A stretch of 19,771 bases of DNA from an uncultured Candidatus Nemicrothrix sp. (GTDB taxonomy: Bacteria > Actinomycetota > Acidimicrobiia > Acidimicrobiales > UBA8592), in the NCBI GenBank assembly GCA_913046155.1, contig CAJWRY010000013.1:1-19771 (forward strand), in the 5' to 3' direction. Below the pieces are notes generated by a model. It was given only the letters and a program-made list of their open reading frames with translations. It was not told the DNA's origin and ran no database searches. How positions within the stretch are numbered: the stretch's first letter is position 1; each line of letters begins with the position of its first letter. Made by a program: the position numbers and the translations under genes. This document shows, piece by piece, positions 15,455-19,771 of the stretch.

Positions 15455-16815
15455 GTGGCCTCTGAGCGCGCTCTTTTATAGGTTTCTAAGCATCGCGCAC
15501 GCGCAAAAGAATGTTCAATGATTGGCAATGGATAGTCCTCTCCAAGGCGAACGCTTGTGAGCTCGGGACTTTTCTCGTTTATCTCCCAGGGTGAGTGAAT
15601 TTGTTTAGAGGACAACGATGCGAGTTCCGGAACCCACTTACGGATATAGAAACCTTCCTTATCAAATTTCTCTGACTGACGAATAGGATTAAAAATTCTG
15701 AAGTAGGGGGCAGCATCAAAACCGGTTCCAGCGACCCACTGCCAATTCCCAACATTTTGTGAAGTATCGCCGTCTAGAAGAGTATGACGAAAATACTGTT
15801 CACCCCACCTCCAATCAATCAGAAGGTGCTTAACCAAGAAAGACCCAGTGATCATGCGAACACGGTTATGCATAAAGCCCGTCTCTTTCAATTCACGCAT
15901 TCCTGCATCAACGATTGGGTACCCTGTTTTCCCTTGAATCCAAAGATCAAATTCTTCAGTATTGTTTCTCCACTCAATTTTGTTATACATAGGGTTCGCG
16001 GGTGAACTAACAATCTCTGGTGATGCACTCATCAAGTGCGCATACCAATCACGCCAGGCAAGTTGCCGAATAAACGCTCTTGAAGAATCTGTCTCCTGAT
16101 CTACCAAAGCAAGGATCTCTCTTGGTCCTATTGTCCCAAAATGCAGATCAGTTGATAGAAGGGACGTCCCTTGGACACTTGGAAAATCTCTTGCTTCCTC
16201 ATACTCCTCAATTCTGTTAAGGAAAGTGACGAGGCGTTCGTGAGCACCTGCACTCCCTGTAGGGAAAGCGGGAAGTTCAACAATTTGAGGAACGCTACTT
16301 GAGCCTTTCGGTTGTGGGCAGAAACGTGGACTTGGGCAGATTTGAGAATTTGGAGTCTCAACGGTCACCCATTTTTTGAAATATGGGGTAAATACCTTGT
16401 GAACTGCTCCAGTCCCTGAAACGACTGCTCCAGGAGGCTGAACTAAATTTCCCCAATGCCTAACCACTTTGAGATCCAGCGTTTCATTTATTCTGTCATC
16501 ACGGCTTTTACCTACAGGTGCATGGTCGTTGTTGAAATGAAGGCTTGTGGCGCCCCATTCATTCAAAAGATCAGGGAGTGCTTTTCTTGCAGGTCCTTCA
16601 ATGATCTGCAGGTAACCACCAAGTGACTCCAGCTCAGCTTTTAGAGCCATTAAGTTTGAGAACATCACATCCTTTTTTCGTTGGGAGGCAGACTCTAACA
16701 TTGATGGCTCAAGAACAAACATCGGAATCACGTCCCCATGGAAACAAGCGCTATTCCAAGCAGGATTGTCATTTAAGCGAAGATCTTTACGGAACCAGCA
16801 CACGGAGATGCTCAT
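15451..16815 (-). CDS. phrB: Class I deoxyribodipyrimidine (CPD) photolyase
   Basis: Uses blue light and reduced FAD to split UV-induced pyrimidine dimers in DNA. The 454 residues contain the N-terminal Rossmann antenna domain (VCWFRKDLRLNDNPA, 5-19; PPGAVVSGTGAVHKVFTPY, 127-145) and the helical FAD domain: EEARDFPSVQGTSLLSTDLHFG (206-227), RQLAWRDWYAHL (250-261), GKTGYPIVDAGMREL (295-309), MHNRVRMITGSFLVKHLLIDW (315-335) and DGDTSQNVGNWQW (348-360). N354 matches the Asn near FAD N5 in E. coli PhrB. Similarity is to E. coli-type CPD photolyase rather than to (6-4) or cryptochrome-DASH types, by eye. The antenna cofactor cannot be told. Its stop overlaps that of the selenoprotein gene in the palindrome CTAG (15451-15454). 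Confidence 0.95.
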   Translation of the reverse strand: MSISVCWFRKDLRLNDNPAWNSACFHGDVIPMFVLEPSMLESASQRKKDVMFSNLMALKAELESLGGYLQIIEGPARKALPDLLNEWGATSLHFNNDHAPVGKSRDDRINETLDLKVVRHWGNLVQPPGAVVSGTGAVHKVFTPYFKKWVTVETPNSQICPSPRFCPQPKGSSSVPQIVELPAFPTGSAGAHERLVTFLNRIEEYEEARDFPSVQGTSLLSTDLHFGTIGPREILALVDQETDSSRAFIRQLAWRDWYAHLMSASPEIVSSPANPMYNKIEWRNNTEEFDLWIQGKTGYPIVDAGMRELKETGFMHNRVRMITGSFLVKHLLIDWRWGEQYFRHTLLDGDTSQNVGNWQWVAGTGFDAAPYFRIFNPIRQSEKFDKEGFYIRKWVPELASLSSKQIHSPWEINEKSPELTSVRLGEDYPLPIIEHSFARARCLETYKRARSEAT

Positions 16816-16931
16816 ACCTTAAAGCTATTGGACGATTACAGCGAAGCGCTAATCCTCACAGACCCATAAGATGAAAAAATTTTGCGTAGATATCTCATTT
16901 CTTCACGCTCAGAAGGTCTAGAGTTATCCCC
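16816..16931. promoter_or_regulatory. Divergent intergenic region between phrB and scpA
   Basis: This 116-base gap must hold the start signals of both photolyase (-) and the scpA-scpB-rluB run (+). TTGGAC (16828-16833) with TAATCC (16850-16855) at 16-base spacing is a poor but possible sigma-70-type pair toward scpA. On the other strand AAGG precedes the photolyase ATG closely. No operator palindrome is seen. Confidence 0.3.
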
Positions 16932-17699
16932 GTGAGTTATGAAGTGGATACACCAGTTTTTGCCGGTCCTTTTGACCTGTTGCTTCATTTGATCTTGCAA
17001 GACGAAGTTGATTTATATCAAGTTTCTCTGGGGGGAATCATCGAAGCATACCTCGCAGAAATCCAGCGCATGGAAGGCGTGAATTTAGCTGTTGCAACTG
17101 AGTTTCTATTAATTGCCGCCACACTCATTGAACTCAAAAGTCGCAGACTCCTCCCTGACACATCAGATTTAGATCTTGAAGAGGAACTTGCCCTGTGGGA
17201 GGAACGAGATTTGCTTCTAGCAAGACTACTTGAATGCAAAACATTCAAAGACGCTTCGCAAGCGCTAAAGGCATTGAGTAACGATGCATCATTGTCCTTT
17301 CCAAGACTAGTTGGAATGGAAGAACAGTTTCTCGGATTGATGCCAGACCTTCTTGAAGGGGTGACTCCAAAATCAATTAATCAGGCGTACCTCCGAGCAA
17401 CAGCACCGAAACCGCAACTTGATCTCTTTCATGTCACACCAGTGAAGCTTACCGTAGCTGAAACGGTTGAATCCCTCATAGAGGAACTCCCAGTTCTGGG
17501 TAAGACAACCCTCAAACACCTCACGAAATCAAGTGTTGATCGGGTTGAAGTCGTCATATATTTTCTAGCCGTCCTTGAGCTTTACAAGCAAGGCGTTGTG
17601 GATTTGACCCAAATCAAAACCTTTGGGGACCTTACCATCAGCTGGCTTGGATTTGACGAAGATACGGATTTCGCAAATATCAACACATACGAGGGTTAA
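16932..17699 (+). CDS. scpA: Segregation and condensation protein A
   Basis: The kleisin subunit that bridges the heads of the SMC dimer in the bacterial condensin, with ScpB. The 255 residues begin with the family's VDTPVFAGPFDLLLHLIL (5-22) and EVDLYQVSLGGIIEAYL, then ATEFLLIAATLIELKSRRLLP (55-75), all in the N-terminal helical domain that binds the SMC neck. The C-terminal winged-helix part (about 190-250) contains VIYFLAVLELYKQGVVDLTQ. Start is GTG at 16932, chosen because the conserved N-terminus begins there. ScpB follows with no gap. In many actinobacteria a ParA-like gene precedes scpA; none is present here. Confidence 0.95.
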   Translation: MSYEVDTPVFAGPFDLLLHLILQDEVDLYQVSLGGIIEAYLAEIQRMEGVNLAVATEFLLIAATLIELKSRRLLPDTSDLDLEEELALWEERDLLLARLLECKTFKDASQALKALSNDASLSFPRLVGMEEQFLGLMPDLLEGVTPKSINQAYLRATAPKPQLDLFHVTPVKLTVAETVESLIEELPVLGKTTLKHLTKSSVDRVEVVIYFLAVLELYKQGVVDLTQIKTFGDLTISWLGFDEDTDFANINTYEG

Positions 17700-18338
17700 A
17701 TGCAGTCAGAAGAATACCGAAAAGCAATAGAAGCCATTCTGCTCGTTTCTGACGTGCCGGTAGAGCCCAGTCTATTGGCGCAGCTTTTGGAAATCCCCAA
17801 AGCTGAGATAGAAAATATCTGTTCAGAGCTTATGGCTGAATACGAGAACGATAATCGTGGATTTGTGCTAGTGAATGTTGCTGGTGGATATCGCTACCAG
17901 ACAGACCCTTCAATGGCGCCATATGTTGAGCGATTTGTTTTAGAGGGACAGACATCAAGACTTTCAGCTGCTGCACTAGAAACACTTGCGATCGTGGCGT
18001 ACAAACAACCAATTTCGAGAATGCAAATTTCAGCTATACGCGGCGTAAACGTTGATGCAGTCATACGAACCTTACAGCAGCGAGGATATATAGGAGAGGT
18101 AGGTAAAGACCCCGGACCAGGAAATGCCATCCTATTCGGGACTACGTCAACATTCCTCGAACGATTAGGAATTAACGACCTCTCTGACCTACCGCCTCTG
18201 AGTAACTTTGTCCCTGGCGCTGACATAGTCGAAGCTCTTGAGGACGGCCTCCGGCCAGATCAATACAACGACGTGCTTGACTCGCAGCAACATAATGATG
18301 AAGCAAAGCCAAGTAACGATGAAGCTGCTTCGAAATAG
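17700..18338 (+). CDS. scpB: Segregation and condensation protein B
   Basis: The winged-helix partner of ScpA in the SMC-ScpAB complex. The 212 residues hold two winged-helix domains: the first at about 5-75 (AIEAILLVSDVPVEPSLLAQ), the second about 80-160 with the diagnostic LSAAALETLAIVAYKQPISR and IRGVNVDAVIRTLQQRGYI. The last 50 or so residues are acidic and Asn/Gln-rich and probably disordered. The ATG follows the scpA stop directly (TAAATG), and GAGGG (17691-17695), inside the end of scpA, gives a clear ribosome binding site. Confidence 0.96.
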   Translation: MQSEEYRKAIEAILLVSDVPVEPSLLAQLLEIPKAEIENICSELMAEYENDNRGFVLVNVAGGYRYQTDPSMAPYVERFVLEGQTSRLSAAALETLAIVAYKQPISRMQISAIRGVNVDAVIRTLQQRGYIGEVGKDPGPGNAILFGTTSTFLERLGINDLSDLPPLSNFVPGADIVEALEDGLRPDQYNDVLDSQQHNDEAKPSNDEAASK

Positions 18339-18343
18339 ATTAG

Positions 18344-19069
18344 GTGTCAAAAGAAAGACCATCAGAAGAGAAACTTCAGAAGGTGCTCGCTGGTATAGGG
18401 CTTGCTAGCAGAAGAGTAGTTGAAGGGTACATCCTTGATGAGCGCATCACTGTGAACGGAGAAATAGCGCATATTGGTCAACGAGTTAACAGAGACAAAG
18501 ATGAGCTCTCATTTGATGGTGTCCCATTGCGGATTAACCCTGAACTGGTCTACTACCTTCTCCACAAACCCAAGGGAGTGATCTCAACAGCGAACGACCC
18601 CCAAGGACGCAAAACCGTCACCGACCTAGTCCCAGTTGAGCCACGAGTTTACCCAGTAGGACGACTCGATAAAGATACTGAGGGGTTACTTCTGATTACT
18701 AATGATGGAGACCTCACATACCGACTTACCCATCCCTCCCAAGGAGTGGAAAAGGAATATTTAGTGGAACTTAGCCAAAAGGTTTCTAGAGGAAACCTGC
18801 GCCGACTACGCGAAGGTATAGAGCTTGAGGATGGACTCACATCTCCAGCTAAGGTCTCACAAATTCAGGATGGGATTATAAAGATAGTCATCCACGAAGG
18901 ACGGAACAGGCAAGTACGTCGAATGTTTCAAGCAATTGGTCACCCAGTCAAAAGGTTAATACGTACTCGAATCGGAAATATGGTTGACCACACACTCCAA
19001 TCAGGTCAATGGAGACAATTAACTACCATAGATTTGTTACATTTTGAGACAGACCAAACAACTGAGTGA
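18344..19069 (+). CDS. rluB: Ribosomal large-subunit pseudouridine synthase, RluB type
   Basis: Isomerises a uridine of 23S rRNA (U2605 in E. coli numbering for RluB) to pseudouridine. The 241 residues start with an S4 RNA-binding domain (EKLQKVLAGIGLASRR, 9-24; DERITVNG, 32-39), followed by the RsuA-family catalytic core with YLLHKPKGVIST (71-82), and GRLDKDTEGLLLITNDGDL (106-124), D109 being the catalytic aspartate, and ending with IHEGRNRQVRRMFQAIGHPV. RsuA, RluB, RluE and RluF share this core; RluB is chosen for the scpB-rluB context, standard in Gram-positive bacteria. Start is GTG, 5 bases after the scpB stop. Confidence 0.93.
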   Translation: MSKERPSEEKLQKVLAGIGLASRRVVEGYILDERITVNGEIAHIGQRVNRDKDELSFDGVPLRINPELVYYLLHKPKGVISTANDPQGRKTVTDLVPVEPRVYPVGRLDKDTEGLLLITNDGDLTYRLTHPSQGVEKEYLVELSQKVSRGNLRRLREGIELEDGLTSPAKVSQIQDGIIKIVIHEGRNRQVRRMFQAIGHPVKRLIRTRIGNMVDHTLQSGQWRQLTTIDLLHFETDQTTE

Positions 19070-19182
19070 TCAGAAATACTTATAAAATTCACTGGAACCG
19101 TAAATTAACCGAATCCTACAGCAAAGAACAAGTAGCATCGCGTAAGAGGTAAATTTCTACAGCGTTAAATTCAAGAGGGAAT

Positions 19183-19771
19183 ATGCAAAAGAAAGCAGGA
19201 ATTATTGGGTTAGGACTGATAGGAGGATCTATCGGCTTAGCGCTCTGCGAAGAAGGCTGGGAAGTAATAGGTAGAGATATTGATCCGTCACGGGTCAATG
19301 ACGCTAAAACGATGGGAGCCATTACAGATGAAGGATCAATGGGGGATTGTGAAATTGTTTTCGTCGCAACGCCTGTATCGGGGATAGCAGAATCCGTTCA
19401 TCAAGCTTTCGAAGAGGGAGCAAAGGCTGTTACAGACGTTGGAAGTGTGAAAGGGTCAATAGTGAGTCAAGTAGATGACAAGCGATTCATACCAGGACAT
19501 CCTATGGCAGGAAGCGAACAAGAAGGCATTAAGGGGGCTCGCTCTGACCTTTTTCGAGGCGCAGCATGGGTTCTCACTCCACCAGAAGGCAGTGATGACG
19601 CATGCTTTGAAATCGTACAATCTGCCATCATTTCCCTAGGAGCAGATGTCGTAGTTATTGACCCTGATTCACATGACAAACTCGTCGCAGTCGTATCACA
19701 CGTGCCACACCTTACAGCAGGTTCTCTCATGCGTATTGCAGATAGTCATTCTCAGGAGCACAGGTCACTAC
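19183..19771 (+). CDS. tyrA: Prephenate dehydrogenase (3' end beyond window)
   Basis: Oxidatively decarboxylates prephenate to 4-hydroxyphenylpyruvate in tyrosine synthesis (or acts on arogenate). The first 196 residues are in the window. The nucleotide-binding motif GLGLIGGSIGLAL (9-21) follows the N-terminal strand KAGIIG, and D35 after the second strand (VIGRDID) suggests NAD preference. Further TyrA hallmarks are VFVATPVSG, TDVGSVKGSI, PGHPMAGSEQEGIKGAR, WVLTP and HDKLVAVVSHVPHL. AAGAGGGA (19173-19180) lies just before the ATG. The gap of 113 bases after rluB contains no recognisable terminator. The order rluB-tyrA is seen in other actinobacteria, often followed by cmk and der. Confidence 0.95.
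   Translation, partial: MQKKAGIIGLGLIGGSIGLALCEEGWEVIGRDIDPSRVNDAKTMGAITDEGSMGDCEIVFVATPVSGIAESVHQAFEEGAKAVTDVGSVKGSIVSQVDDKRFIPGHPMAGSEQEGIKGARSDLFRGAAWVLTPPEGSDDACFEIVQSAIISLGADVVVIDPDSHDKLVAVVSHVPHLTAGSLMRIADSHSQEHRSL

Overview
The window reads as chromosome of an actinobacterium, most likely a moderate-to-low-GC lineage such as the Acidimicrobiia. The main evidence is gene order: tlyA, nadK, recN, pyrG, a Nudix hydrolase and xerD, followed further on by scpA, scpB, rluB and a prephenate dehydrogenase, is the arrangement I know from Mycobacterium and other Actinobacteria. The taxonomic placement below phylum is an inference. A class I photolyase suggests sunlit habitat. Nearly all of the window is coding; apart from the rRNA end no stretch over 300 bases lacks a gene.

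Layout. 1-492: the 3' end of a 23S rRNA, a complete 5S rRNA and a strong intrinsic terminator close an rRNA operon. 539-2527: a basic TPR protein (+) faces a class I fructose-bisphosphate aldolase (-). 2706-5623: korA and korB encode a 2-oxoglutarate (2-oxoacid):ferredoxin oxidoreductase. 5638-8937: tlyA, nadK and recN. 8998-13450: pyrG, Nudix hydrolase, xerD, an HD-domain protein and a SpoU-type RNA methyltransferase, the last four tightly packed with overlapping ends. 13462-14442: trpS (-). 14525-15454: a GrdB/PrdB-like gene read through an in-frame TGA. 15451-16815: photolyase (-). 16932-19771: scpA, scpB, rluB and the start of tyrA, cut by the window edge.

The most notable item is 14525-15454. 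Naive gene calling splits it into two pieces, but both lie in the same frame, both match one family (glycine/sarcosine/betaine/proline reductase selenoprotein B-like), and the TGA falls in a U-P-V-C redox motif followed 10 bases later by a perfect 8-bp hairpin whose loop begins with G, as expected for a bacterial SECIS element. I read it as one selenoprotein of 309 residues with Sec166. It implies that the genome carries selA, selB, selC and selD elsewhere.

A second oddity is tlyA: the conserved N-terminal S4 domain can only be made complete by starting at an ATC codon (5638), because no ATG, GTG or TTG exists in frame between the upstream stop and 5713.

The rest is housekeeping: ribosome maturation (tlyA, spoU, rluB), chromosome maintenance (recN, xerD, scpAB), nucleotide and cofactor metabolism (pyrG, nadK, Nudix), tryptophan charging, central carbon metabolism (fda, korAB) and aromatic amino acid synthesis (tyrA).
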